DNA of 64,000 nt, taken from Kalaharituber pfeilii. Its lineage: Eukaryota > Ascomycota > Pezizomycetes > Pezizales > Pezizaceae. The notes under the pieces are model-generated. The model saw only the letters and a list, made by a program, of their open reading frames with translations. It was not told the DNA's origin and made no database searches. The position numbers and the translations under genes are program-made. Numbering within the stretch: the stretch's first letter is position 1; every line of letters begins with the position of its first letter. The stretch is from NCBI GenBank assembly GCA_015179045.1, contig WHUZ01000095.1, positions 62,001 to 126,000 on the forward strand. The letters run 5' to 3'. Of this stretch, positions 25,016 to 36,100 are shown in pieces.

Positions 25016-27475
25016 TTGGCGTCTCTTGGCGCAGCGCCACCCGGCACAAAATGCATGTTTCAACCGCCCAAGGGATATGTTACAGTAATCACGTTGCTAG
25101 CAGCAATCATTCCTTCTTATAGCATAGTTCTAGCGCTCACATGTTCCCTAGCGATCATTCCTTCCTACAACATAGTTCTATCTTGGCATATGCTGTTACC
25201 ATTCTCGGTAGTAACTAACATTGTGGCAACAGTAGCATATATCTCCTGCTTTCCATCCTTCGTTACTCTCCATCCTACACATCTCTTCGTTCTTCGCTTT
25301 CAATCTCAATATCATATCATGGATACTTCACGTTGCATTCGTTGCAAGCAGGTGAAACCAATATCAGAATTTGTTGTACCAGGTTGCTGCCGCACTTTCC
25401 GGAAGACCTGGCAGCCATGTTTGGTATGTACTTGAGTTCCTATAATATAGATGCAACTTATACTAATATCCTCTTAGGTGTATCACCGAAGAAGAACTCC
25501 CAAAGGGCACAATTAACTTCTACTATAGCACCTGCTGCCATCCCATGTGCATTTCTATCGGCTTCTTCGGAATGGCAGGTATTGGATTTGGGTTCAATGG
25601 ATATTGAGTGTTCATGGTGTGGGGCTCTACATTGGAAGGCAGAAAGCTTACAGCGGTCTACAGTACAGAATAGGAGGTTTACAGCGTGTTGTATAGAGGG
25701 ATATCCGGCTACAGCCTTTGGATCAGTTGCCTCTTCTTTATGCATTATTGTTCAATGGGTCTGATGATGTGGCAAAGGCTTTTCGGAAGCACATCTGCAA
25801 GTACAATACTGCTCTAGCTTTCATATCAATCAAATATAAACCTGATCCCCGCCTTCAAGCCTTGCCACATGGTATCCAGTGTTTTCAGATGCATGGTGAA
25901 CTTTATCATGTTCAGAGCCCTTTGAATCTGCCTACTCAAGCTACTACAGTTCCATGGTTCTCACAGTTATACTTCTATGATCCTGAATATGCAGCTCATT
26001 TACAGGCCAGCAGCAAGAAGTGCTGGATACAAACTTCTTGCAGCAGCTATTCAAGAGATAAGAAATGTCAATCCCTTTATCCAATCTCTCTGACTGCAAT
26101 GGAGCGTTTGGATCAGGCCTCTCGGGGTAATCAGGAGGGAAAGGTGATCTTGAATCCGCAGATGCGGTTGATGGTGGAAAAAGTAAGATGCAGATAAAAT
26201 AAAGCTGTCCGAGAATTTGCCTACGTCCCTCTGAGTGATGATGAGGTTGCTGACTGGAAAAAAAAGGTGCAGGTAAACAGCGTGAGAATTTACCTACCAG
26301 TGACGAGGTCGCTATTATCGTTCCAGATGAATATGGTGCTCAAGGGTTCCGAGACATCGTTTTGGCTTCCCGTACTGCCGCTGGAACAGAGAAATTTAGC
26401 TCTATTAATCCTAACCATGCTGCATACATGCCCTTGCACTATGTCCTTCTTTTCCCACATGGTGAGGCAGGTTGGCATTGGGGCTTGCAGTTGCAAGATC
26501 AACAAGGGAATCGCCAGCACACACGTCTCTCCCACCGAGCACATTATCGCTACAGGTTACATATACGGCGGAATGAACCATGTACATTCTTCCAAGCTCA
26601 GCGTCTGTTTCAACAATATGTTGTGGACGCATGGGCTGTGTGTGATCAAAACAAGCTCGCTTGGTTACGTACGCATCAGTCAAACATCCGCTCTGAGCTG
26701 TACAACGGTTTAGCTGATGCAATCCTGAGGCATGATATGGATACCTCTGCCCCTTCCTGGCCTTTCTGAACATGTTTTCCCTCCAGTACTTTTGGATACT
26801 GCACATATAGACCTAAATGCCTTTCAAAATCATGCTATCATTGCATTTCGGAATGATGTAGTAGCAGAATCCAATGATTTCTTACTACCATGCATATATG
26901 GTGAAGAAAAAACTTATCATGCAGTTGATAGTATTGAACAGCGGGATAAAGCATTAGAAGTTAATCCAACAATATATCCTGCAGAGTATCTGCAGAGTTT
27001 AAATCCTGCTGAGTTACTACCGTCACAGCTGCATCTTAAGATAGGAGCACCCATTATCCTATTGTGAAACTTAGACCCTAAACATGGTCTATGCAATGGT
27101 ACACGCTTAACTGTTACACAATTTGGACATCGTTGCCATTGAGGCTCAAATCCTGACCGGTGATTTTGAAGGTCAACACTGCCTCATACCACGTATTGAG
27201 CTATCCACAACAGAGGGTGAAGTTCCATTTATCCTCACAAGGAAGCAGTTCCCAGTCTGGCTGTGCTTTGCACTCACTGTCAATAGAGGTCAAAGCCAGT
27301 CATTACAGTTTGTTGGGGTAGGCTTAAGGATGTCCGCATTTACAGATGGGCAGTTGTATGTTGTACTGTCATGTGTAATAGATGTCAACAATCTGGCAGT
27401 TTTGTGGCCAGAAAATGGTCCAGAAACTACAGAAAACATTGTCTATACTGAAGTTCTATTAACTACATGATAAAA
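25016..27475 (+). mobile_element. degenerate, internally deleted Helitron
   Basis: Coding remnants in several frames match the order of a fungal Helitron RepHel protein. First is an N-terminal Cys-rich segment at about 25319-25435 (CIRCKQVKPISEF...WQPCLVC). Next are Helitron_like_N pieces: HGIQCFQMHGELYHVQSPLN at about 25870, and DEYGAQGFRDIVLASRTAAG running into HYVLLFPHGEAGWHWG at about 26325-26490. At about 26770 the text jumps straight to the C-terminal end of the PIF1-family helicase: PSQLHLKIGAPIILL, then NLDPKHGLCNGTRLTVTQFG after a TGA, then PFILTRKQFPVWLCFALTVN, ending near 27470. The Rep endonuclease core and most helicase motifs are missing. Several frameshifts and stops add to this, so it cannot encode a functional transposase. 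A 30-bp direct duplication lies at about 25106-25183. Exact termini were not found. Confidence 0.8.
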
Positions 27476-27649
27476 ATCAGCATAAATCGCATGGACCGCA
27501 TGGACATAGACCGCATAGACCGCATAGAGCGAGGGGTGATAAATTATGTGAAAACAGCATAAAACCGCATGTAGATAGTCATAAATTAAAAATAAAATAT
27601 GTGAAAATGCCATACAAGCGCATGTACATAGTGACAAGTCTATAAAAAA

Positions 27650-27872
27650 ATCATATGTGTAAAGTAAAACAACTAACGCCGGTTTCGCATCAGGGATCCT
27701 CAGCAGCCTACCAGATATGTTTGCGAAACCGGGGAATTACAGACCATCCCTAGGTGCTGGACAACCCTCTTCCATCATTCACCTCCCGAATGGGTTGAAC
27801 TCAGGGCCTCAATTCTACACTCAGTATGTTGCTAGGTTAACCTAACCAAGAGGTTATCCGCTGCACTAAGCG
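27650..27872 (-). repeat. tRNA-derived SINE-like element (candidate)
   Basis: Read on the minus strand from about 27872, an RNA polymerase III A box (TTAGTGCAGCGG) is followed about 65 nt later by a B-box-like GAGTTCAACCC. The T-stem does not pair well, so this is not a functional tRNA. The sequence continues about 120 nt into a body containing an 11-bp inverted repeat (CCGGTTTCGCA and TGCGAAACCGG; 27676-27686 and 27723-27733 on +). It ends near a T-rich tract at about 27645. tRNA-like head plus unrelated body is the layout of a SINE. Only one copy is visible here, so repeat status is inference. Confidence 0.45.
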
Positions 27873-28159
27873 CAGGCCAGTTCACAATATGATATGAGAA
27901 GCGCCCCACAGTCAGAAGGTGAGTCGCTGTGTGCAGCATATAAACCCTAATACTCTATGATGCCCCCTCGCTGTAGCACGCCTCCCGGTCAGGAGGCGGA
28001 TTACTTCATTCTGATATCTCTCTGTTTTTTTTATCTGGGTCCATCATCATCATTATTACTTATTATTTTATTTCATTTCATTATTCCCCCCACCCTGGGC
28101 ACGAGACTACCCCCACCTAATGATCTCCTAATACGGTATATAGATATATATAAATAAGC

Positions 28160-28161
<2 letters not shown>

Positions 28162-28195
<34 letters not shown>
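28162..28195. repeat. T34 homopolymer with flanking AT microsatellites
   Basis: An uninterrupted run of 34 T, followed by G/T-rich and C-rich low-complexity DNA, and an AAT-type simple repeat at about 28405-28445. It might be the poly(A) tail of a minus-strand retroelement, but no element body is recognisable beside it. Confidence 0.6.
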
Positions 28196-28196
<1 letters not shown>

Positions 28197-28519
28197 GAGG
28201 GATGTGTGTGTATGTGTGGGGGTGGTTGGGAGATTTTTGTCATATTTCTCTCTTTTCTCTCTTCACCCCCCTCCCCCCGCCGAATAATGTTTCTTAAATT
28301 TTTCTTACATATATTCATAAAGAATTATATCTCGCTACTGTGGGGGAAACGAGAGTATGATATGGTTTGAGAAAGCGTGGGGGAGGAAGGGGGGAGGGGA
28401 CATGATATAATAATAATAAAAATAAATAATAATAATAAAGAAAAAACGTCCCCGGTCCCTCTCACTGTATACTCGCTCCCATCAACCCCCCTAAAAAACT
28501 TGGCTTCATAACCCCCCCT

Positions 28520-29339
28520 GTAACGAAAACGACTACAAAACCAGTACCAACATGTTGATGACGCCCCAGACACATGGGACCATATCGACATTCTAAAGTA
28601 CCCTGCGTTGTAGACTGCCGCGAGGCTAGTTTTCGTGCCAGCGTTCAGTATATACCCATCTCGCATTTCATGTTGAGGGGGAAGTTACTCACATCAAGTC
28701 AACGACACTCCCGCCTATCACCGCCTCGATACCGCCTACAATCAGGGCTGCGAAGGACCAGCCGGCACCCCACCACCAGTTTTTTGCGGGGGGGGCCACC
28801 ATAGGAAGATGTTCCCGCTTTGCCCTTTCCGCGTTCGCCGCGGATACGGAATGAGTTCTCATGCCCGTTGTCGTCGTCGTCATCATCATCGCGGGCTTTT
28901 CCTTTCCTTTTCCACCTCCTCCTACTCTGGTTGCTTGCGAACCTGGCGCGCCCAACACTCCCAGTGGTATCATTACTCTGTCTGTTCTGTTGTCTGAACA
29001 GTCCCCCTATCCCCATCGCACTTCCCCCAAGTCCTCCTGCCCCTCCTGACATCCCTGTTCCCCTTGTTCGTATCCTCATTATATTCCCACTCGCACTTAC
29101 AGCTGTCCTCGGCCTACCCTTGGCCTACCCTCACCCCTCCTCACTGCTCCCGCAATCCCCTGAATAGTCACTACCCATCCCCATACTCCCACAATCCCAA
29201 AACACACTGCATGCAAAATGAGTATCCAGAATAATGTGAACTTCCCAAATGTCAGTTGGGTACTAGAGGTAGCGGACCGCCGTCGGGTGGGGGTTGATGG
29301 GCCAGTAGAGTGAGGGGAAGGTTGGGGGGATGTAGCCAA
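28520..29339 (-). pseudogene. small fungal multi-pass membrane protein gene, broken by frameshifts and a stop
   Basis: Pieces on the minus strand read as one protein. The first part has a hydrophobic helix (FTLFWILILHAVCFGIVGVW, 29097-29339; the frame begins with TTG, not ATG). Then come a Gly/Ser-rich and acidic linker (about 28800-29079), NWWWGAGWSFAALIVGGIEA (about 28700-28800), and after an intron AAVYNAGYFRMSIW followed by VWGVINMLVLVL near 28545-28600. The frame shifts in a run of eight G (28788-28795 on +), shifts again after MSIW, and meets a TAG before SFSLQGGL. The composition and conserved-looking helices suggest a real gene of unknown function whose reading frame is damaged in this assembly. 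Confidence 0.5.
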
Positions 29340-29861
29340 GAGGGATGGTGGAGGATAGATGGATACTGGATACTGATGGGGTGAGAGATGTTAGTTCAAA
29401 AGTTGGGTTCAGATTTATCGTAGATAGTGGGTGCGGGTTGGGGGAAAGGGGGGATAGGATAAAGGTAGAAAGGGGGGTGGGGTTAACTGGAGGAAGGTTG
29501 TCGAAGGGTGCGCATACCTTGAGAAGGCCATTGCATTTGATGGTGCTTGTTGGAGGGTTGGTTGAAGTGCTGCTTAAATTGTGGGATGTTTTAAACGTCA
29601 GGTTAAGGGTGCGGGTGGTGAACCGGGATCTTGAGATGTTGGAGATGCGTAGTCACGTGTTAGGAAGTTCCGCACGTAATATGCGGCGAGCTGGGTGAGA
29701 GACACGCTCGACCACGGACATTGCGCGGCAGAATTGTATTCCCAAGAGGATGCAAAAGTAGAAAGCATTATTGTACAGACCGTCCTCAAACCCTCGATAA
29801 AATATTGATACAGTCCATATGCTTTACACAACGAAGCTCTCTGCAGCCGCCCGCAGACCCC
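29340..29861. other. intergenic, G-rich on +
   Basis: No coding sequence is supported. It separates the 5' end of the membrane-protein remnant from the 3' end of mtq2. The 117-codon + frame here reflects G-rich composition. Confidence 0.4.
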
Positions 29862-30750
29862 CTACCTCCACACCCTCCAAATACTCAACACCTCCCACCC
29901 CGACTTCCTTCCACTGCTCCCGACCTTCTCCACCTTCCACCTCACTCCCCCTCCCTGCGCATTCCCCTCCGACCCATCAGAACCCCCATAAGATCCCCTC
30001 CTCAACCTCTCCGCAACTTCCTCTGGCTTATTTTGCATGCACAGCAGCAGATACAACACCCCCCTCTCACTCAACACCCTTAGTAATGTGTCTGTTGTAG
30101 CCATTCCTGTTGGTCCCCCTGCATACGTAAGCTCAAGATATCGTGACTCGGCTTCAAATGTTGAGATTCCTACGTCAAAGTCAGGGTGCAGGGGAGTGGG
30201 GGCCTGGGGAGTGGGGGCCTGGGGAGTGGGGGCCTGGGGAGTGGGGGCCTGCGGAGTGGGGACGTATGGAGGGTTGAAGACAAGGACATCAATGTGCGAG
30301 GGACGGAGGGCAGAGAAAAGGTCCATATTAAGTGCAGCGAGAAAAAGGCCAGGTGATAATGCCGTAGGAGGGCCTGGGATTGCGCTAGAAGCGGTATTGG
30401 CAGCTTCGGCAACGGCTTTTTGTACCCGCTCTATGATAGCTCAATCCTCACAGTCTCCACCATCCCCCTGCATGCATACTTGTTGATGTCTGTCCTAAGT
30501 ACTACCACATTCCCTCTCCTGAATAACACACTCGAATTTGCTGTGAGGAAGCTCAGCACAACTCCAGGCCCTGTCCCGACCTCGAGCACCAGCGGCAGCG
30601 GAGAGGTGCCTTCGGGAAACTGTTTTCAGAGGAATTCAGCTTCAGATGCAGATGAGATGGTGTCGAGAAGGAGGTAGGAGTCCTCGGCGGGCTCGCAGAT
30701 GTGCGTGAAGGCGAGGTGGGAGGTCGTGGAAGCGGGCAGCGGGCGTGCAA
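29862..30750 (-). pseudogene. mtq2: Mtq2/HemK2-type eRF1 glutamine methyltransferase, frame broken twice
   Basis: Mtq2 methylates the GGQ glutamine of translation release factor eRF1 together with Trm112. The N-terminal part reads SHLAFTHICEPAEDSYLLLD (typical Mtq2 start), then after an in-frame TGA near 30630 the SAM-binding motif LVLEVGTGPGVVLSFLTANS. A frame change near 30440 is needed to reach IERVQKAVAEAANTASSAIP, then the catalytic motif IV FNPPYVP and the C-terminal RKSGWEVLSIWRVWR, stop at 29862. No ATG directly precedes the first conserved residues, so the start is unresolved. Four copies of a 15-bp repeat lie directly after NPPYVP. The gene is head-to-head with prp18, about 100 bp apart. 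One nonsense codon plus one frameshift suggest a pseudogene, unless the sequence has errors. Confidence 0.8.
30190..30255. repeat. 15-bp coding minisatellite in mtq2
   Basis: About four tandem copies of a 15-bp unit (GGAGTGGGGGCCTGG on +) encode Pro-Gln-Ala-Pro-Thr repeats on the minus strand. They sit immediately after the NPPYVP catalytic motif. The unit length is a multiple of three, so copy-number change keeps the frame. Confidence 0.85.
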
Positions 30751-30840
30751 TTGAGCGTTTGCACAGCGGTGGGTCTTGGCAGCAGGTCTCGTGACACCTA
30801 CAGCACCCGTCTATGACACACCTGACTGAACGCACGGAGA

Positions 30841-31973
30841 GTGCTCGCCGGCTCCGAGATCAAAAAACGCAAAGCTGCCATCCTAGGTATCGCCAACAAA
30901 GAGAAGGACAGCACTTCCTCTGGTGCACCCCAGAAAAGGTACCTCAAACGCTCCGAAATGGAGGCCGCTCGCAAAGCTGAGTACCTTGCTGAGCAAGCCT
31001 GCCTCGAGCGCGAGTGCGCAGAAAAAGCTAAAAAAAAAAACGACAGGCGGAGCTAGAGGAGGAGGTCTGACACGGGAGAAGAAAAGATGGCTAGCAGAAG
31101 AGAGTCGGCGGCGGAAGGAGGATGAGGAGAAGGTGAGACAAGTAAAGTCGAATGCTGCCGCTGCGGGAGATAAGAAGGAGGGAGAAGGGGCCGACAATAA
31201 GACGACACAGGAGGAAGACATCCCCGAGGAGGAAGCCTTCCAGCGCCTCCTTGCCCTCTCCCAACCGATCAAACTCTTCGGCGAAACCTCCCTACAACAC
31301 CTCAAGCGCCTCCGCCGCCTCGAATCTGGCTCCCCGACTCCCGAGACCACAGCCGGCTCCTCCCCTGGCGCTACTACCCCTACAGGCACCACCCCACGCT
31401 CTCGCTCCCGCTCCGCCACTCCCAAAACCACCACTCCCGCCCCTCACCGAAGAAGAAATGCAAATCTCCCTATCAGACATCGCCGTCAACTCCGACAAAA
31501 TCTACCGCCAGCTCGACTCATGGTTCCGCCTCGTGCTCCGCGAATGGGACATTGCGCTCGCGTCGCGCCCGCTTTCGGTCAAGCAGTCGTACCAGGGCAA
31601 GATGGCAACTACAGCCTACACGCAGGCGTCCCAGTACATAGCCCCGTTCTTTAAGCACCTCGAGAAGCGCGATCTCCATCCGGACATCTTCCCAGAAGTA
31701 TCCGAGATTGTGCACCATGCGCAGCATAGACGGTACGTCACCGCCAATGACGTGTATTTGAAACTGAGCATTGGGAATGCGGCGTGGCCGATTGGTGTGA
31801 CCATGGTGGGTATCCATGAGAGATCCGCAAGAGAGAAGTTGCATGAGAAGGGTATGGCTGCACATATTATGAGTGATGAGGTCACGAGGAAGTACCTGCA
31901 GAGTATCAAGAGATGTTTGAAGTTTTGTCAGACAAGGTGGCTGCCGGAGGATCAGTTGCAGTTGATGGGATAA
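30841..31973 (+). CDS. prp18: pre-mRNA splicing factor Prp18, apparent frameshifts
   Basis: Prp18 acts in the second step of splicing with Slu7 and the U5 snRNP. The N-terminal part (EIKKRKAAILG, then KRYLKRSEMEAARKAEYLAE) matches Prp18 starts, but the frame opens with GTG after an upstream stop, so a short first exon with the ATG is probably missed. The frame breaks in an A11 run (31030-31040). It resumes as LTREKKRWLAEESRRRKEDE, followed by QPIKLFGETSLQHLKRLRRL (the short PRP4-like motif). It breaks again in a C-rich stretch at about 31436-31446. The last frame carries the complete Prp18 helical domain: DKIYRQLDSWFRLVLREWD, SYQGKMATTAYTQASQYIAP and GNAAWPIGVTMVGIHERSAR, stop at 31971-31973. 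Both breaks lie in homopolymer-rich DNA, so sequence error is plausible. Divergent from mtq2. Confidence 0.85.
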
Positions 31974-32384
31974 TGATGGGAGGAAAGGGAAAGGAAGTGG
32001 AGAGGGAGTCGGAGGGTGGAAAGATGGAAGGGAACGGAAGGGTGGGTTAACTGTATCATATGCTCTATGTACGTTTGTGTCGACCTTCAGTTTTGCTGGT
32101 ATCATCATCATTCAGGAGTTTTGTAGCAATGACTTTGGTTATGGATTTAAATGATATTTTGGAGTGAGTAACTAGGCCCGAGAAATAGAACAAAATAAAA
32201 GCATTAATCATGTTACAATTCGTATATCTTATAACAGTGATGAGAGAGGAGTCTGAACCTGAGAATTGTCTCTTGTACCTTTTTTATCCATGTACAGTTT
32301 TACCGTTTTCTGTTAAATGTCAAAAAGGGTATAGATATATGTATACCTCCAGTATCCACTTCCTTTTTCCAGTGATGACGCCCA
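31974..32384. other. convergent 3' intergenic region
   Basis: 410 bp between the stop of prp18 (+) and the stop of the mitochondrial membrane protein gene (-). It should contain both 3' ends; no gene or terminator structure is evident. Confidence 0.5.
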
Positions 32385-33107
32385 TCATCGTGTCTCTCCC
32401 TCCACTGCCACAACCCCCTCTTGCTGATTCTCCGTTTCGCTCTTTCCCTTGTTCCCCCTCAACCCCCACCCCCCAAATCTGCCAGCCTCACCCGTCTCCT
32501 CCAACCCATGCGCCTTCCTATATACTCCCCTCTTCTCCACCTCCTCCAGCATCTTTTTCCTCTTCTCTACTGCCAGCCTTGATTCATTCTCCCAATGCAT
32601 CCTCAATGCATCCCAGAAACTCCTTACCCCATCGATCGGATGGCTAAACTCCCACCGCACCAAGCCCGCATACGGACTGGTCTTCATGAAGTTCATGACA
32701 GATGCGATACCAGCAAGGGAGAAGAGGATGGAGAGTGAGAAGTAGAAGTGCAAGGCGCGGTTGGTCAGGAACCAATGTGCCCAAGTGCCAGGCGGGGGCA
32801 TGGTGCTGGGGTAATGTGCGGTCGGGCGCGGGTTGGTGGGGGGAGGGAAGTTGTAGGACCGCCCTATGTAGCCTTGCGTACCAATGGTACCAGTGGTAGT
32901 CTTGGAAGGGGGGCGGGAGGGATGGGAGGGAGGGGTATATTTTGTGGGTTTGGCGAGGCGGATGGGTTCATTGGGGTCAGAGGAACAAGCTGGAGTGGAA
33001 TGGGAGAAAAGGCGTGTTGTACATGGTGAGGCCGGCAAAGGCCTCATTGTTTGGAACATTGGTCGCAGAAGGCGAAGATGCCTGGTTTGCGGGAACAAGG
33101 GAGCCAT
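32385..33107 (-). CDS. mitochondrial single-pass membrane protein, function unknown
   Basis: Intact 240-residue frame from the ATG at 33105-33107. The N-terminus is rich in Arg, Ser, Thr and Pro and lacks early acidic residues (MAPLFPQTRHLRLLRPMFQT), consistent with a mitochondrial presequence. One clear transmembrane helix lies at about residues 118-140 (HFYFSLSILFSLAGIASVM), preceded by STMPPPGTWAHWFLTNRALH. A charged amphipathic C-terminal part follows (LAVEKRKKMLEEVEKRGVYR). I do not recognise a named family. It is the first intact gene after the damaged block 28.5-32 kb. Confidence 0.72.
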   Translation of the reverse strand: MAPLFPQTRHLRLLRPMFQTMRPLPASPCTTRLFSHSTPACSSDPNEPIRLAKPTKYTPPSHPSRPPSKTTTGTIGTQGYIGRSYNFPPPTNPRPTAHYPSTMPPPGTWAHWFLTNRALHFYFSLSILFSLAGIASVMNFMKTSPYAGLVRWEFSHPIDGVRSFWDALRMHWENESRLAVEKRKKMLEEVEKRGVYRKAHGLEETGEAGRFGGWGLRGNKGKSETENQQEGVVAVEGETR

Positions 33108-36100
33108 GCGTACTATGCGCAGTGTGTGCTGAGGCGCGCGTGTGCCGCGGGCGTGTGTGGTTGGGCAGAATGGCGCTCAATGGCCGAGGGAAGGAGTGTG
33201 CAGTTTCCGTACGGTAGGCGATATCACCGGATTCTTGGCAGGGCATGACATGTGACAATCTGTACCAGAGCTCCGTGTATGTACAGTATGGCTGGGCCCA
33301 TGGAAGTTCTTGCCATCATGAAGCACAGCAGATGGAGATTTAGGGTCAGCATCCTCAAGGTTTTACACCCTATGGTCAAGTCGGAATGTTGGAGAGTTGT
33401 TTACAGGCAACAAATTGGCCAGCAGGAGCACAAAGCATGAATGTTGGTAACAACACATTCAATACTGAACTTGCTAATTAGTTCCTCACCAGTATCGCGA
33501 GCAGTTCGGTCTGCGGGGTATGGTCTTGGCATGGGACTACCAGCCCAACTAAGCTCCATAATATAGTGGGAGCTTGCAGTTGTGCCGAGGCAACTGACAG
33601 CATATTGAAATCGTAAACAGCTCGGATAAAGCGCAGCAACGTGATCGCGAAAAAAATTATCATTGGTTCATTGCAACATTCACGTGGAAGCCATACCTTG
33701 GCAGCAACAATGCCAGATTTCCCCCCACGGCTCGTACCTCTCAACGGAACCCCAGCAGTGGAGAGGTATGGGAGTAAGATCGTGGTCGTATGGAGGGCCT
33801 TCTGGTCGGGAGACCAGTTATGATATGTACTTGATATCAAGGGTAAGTCTTAAGAAGCGCGAAAAGTTGCAGCAGGGGTAGTTGCTAGGCATTTCCTACA
33901 CGCTTCACATAGCTACACACTTAATGTTTGTTTTCAACCAATTACTCCGTCACAGCCTCGACTCACACGTTGAAGCCTCATACAATAGCGAAATGAAATT
34001 CCGAGCTCGGCACGCAAAGATTTTGGTCATGAATTGCACAATCAAGAAACTACTTGAGTTGAGCGCATCTGAATTATTACTTCATATGATGAATGCACAA
34101 ATGAAGTTGAAAGCTTCAAGAAGAGTGGAATACAATGATTAAGAGAAAGAGTAGTTAGGAGTTTGCCAAAATTTGGCTTTGCCGTTATGGTAGTCAAATG
34201 GAAATTATGCTATACTTTATTAACTTGTATGCAGAGAAAAAAATATGTGTCGTATTTATGTGTGTAAATCCCATACAAAAGTTCTGAAGACTTTTCGACA
34301 AAAAGTCATACCTACTTTCACTTTTGACCCCCTGTCGATTGCCATACATTTATACGTGCATAGTGCTTCTGAGTTATTTTCCCCTACCCCCGAGTACATG
34401 AAGCAATCTTTTTTTAGGTAGCACATGACTTGAGGGGCTTGGGTTAGGGACGAGGTCATGTTAAGAGTAAAATACCTGGGGGAGAGGGGGGGTGTTGAAT
34501 GAGGGAATACGCAAAAACGAAAAAAATGACAAACGAAATTCAAGCGATAAGCTTGGAAAGAAAAGAAAAGGAAGGAAAAGGTTACCTATTGCAGTACATC
34601 CTAAACTTACAACCTTTTTTACCTTTTCGCTGATGGCAAGGTGCTTGCATAACCTCAATAGTGCCGAATTCCGAGTTTCCAAGTCCTAGCCTGAGCCCGC
34701 GTGGACTGAGAAGCCAGAATTAGGATAGTACCACTACGTCCCAGTATCTCGGGTGTCGCCTGCGCCCTGGGAGAGCTGAGAGGTATGGTTGGGGACATCT
34801 GTATGCGGAGGAGGGCGGACATTTGCTTCGATGACTAAGCACTAGTTATGTAGTCGTTACATGCACTGTTCTGCCCCGCTCTTTCATGCGATTTTCTTCC
34901 ACTGCCACCCCCCGCGCTACAGCACCAATCCACCCTATACTTGGATACTTGATACCTGTTGCATCGGTTGCACACATCGGCCTGTTCAGCCACCCTGTCG
35001 CTTGACTAGAGTTGGTAAATACGTTCCAATGCTTGAGTTAATTAATTAATCTATGGCTCACTTAATGTTAATACAGATTCACAAAATGGGATGGAAAAGC
35101 AAGCGGGCACTGCATCTGGAGAAAGTTCGACAGGCAAAACGAGCGCGGCTAGCGCTGGAAGCGGAACTAATAGCACATTTGGATAATGAAAGTGAAGAGG
35201 ATGGAGACCAGGAGAGCCGGAGGTGCCAACAGCAGTTCATTTGGAAGAGTTTGACTCTAGTTCAGAAGAAGATTGTGAATTCACTGAGGTCATAGACAAG
35301 TACCAGATAAAACGAAGTGGTAAAAGGGATATGCATAAGGGGATATGTACTTGACATACTACTCTACTTTAGGTTAGCGTCTTCCCTTTTCGGTTAGGTC
35401 GGTTTATACTATACTATATTTAGTAGTTACTAAAGGGACACAATTTGACCGATTCCCATATAAAACTGCTCATCTTAGACTTTCAAATCACCAGTACAAA
35501 AAATTAATCAAATAGATATCGCTCTATAGAATTAATTTTCATTCACAATGTGTCATCGTATAGCATGAAACTAATCTTATCTATTTTTTTAGTTGTGATT
35601 TGAGTGTTGAAGTTGATGCGAAATTTAATCAGAGTACACATGTCCCCAACCATATGAACAAAATTTTCTGGACCGAACCTACACCAGCCGTGCCGTGCCG
35701 TCAAAAGCATACGTATATGGTCCCATAGCAACATTACACGTTTACTTATATACTTACCTATCCCAGATGCTTAAACGCACACCGATTAGGTCTCCCTAGG
35801 CTCAACTGTCCAATAGTTGGTTTATATAAGCGTCAAGGCTTGATGCCCCCTCCAATGTTATAGAGCTGCCAAAACACACACATATTTGCACATTTTGTCC
35901 AAAGTATACATACATACGCTTATTTCTTCAACTACGTAGAGTACAATACCAAATCAATAGTCCTCCCATGTACAATCCTAAGTTTTCGATTAACAACATC
36001 ACCATACCAGTCATCTCACGGGTATATCCGACACATTGTAGTGTCAAGGCTAAGTGTTTCCCCTTCGCGTTTGGAATTACGAGTATGCATACTTGCTTTT

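Noticed and set aside
27772..27872. Functional tRNA gene on the minus strand
   Set aside because: A and B boxes are present but the T stem and acceptor stem do not pair; a SINE-type head is more likely.
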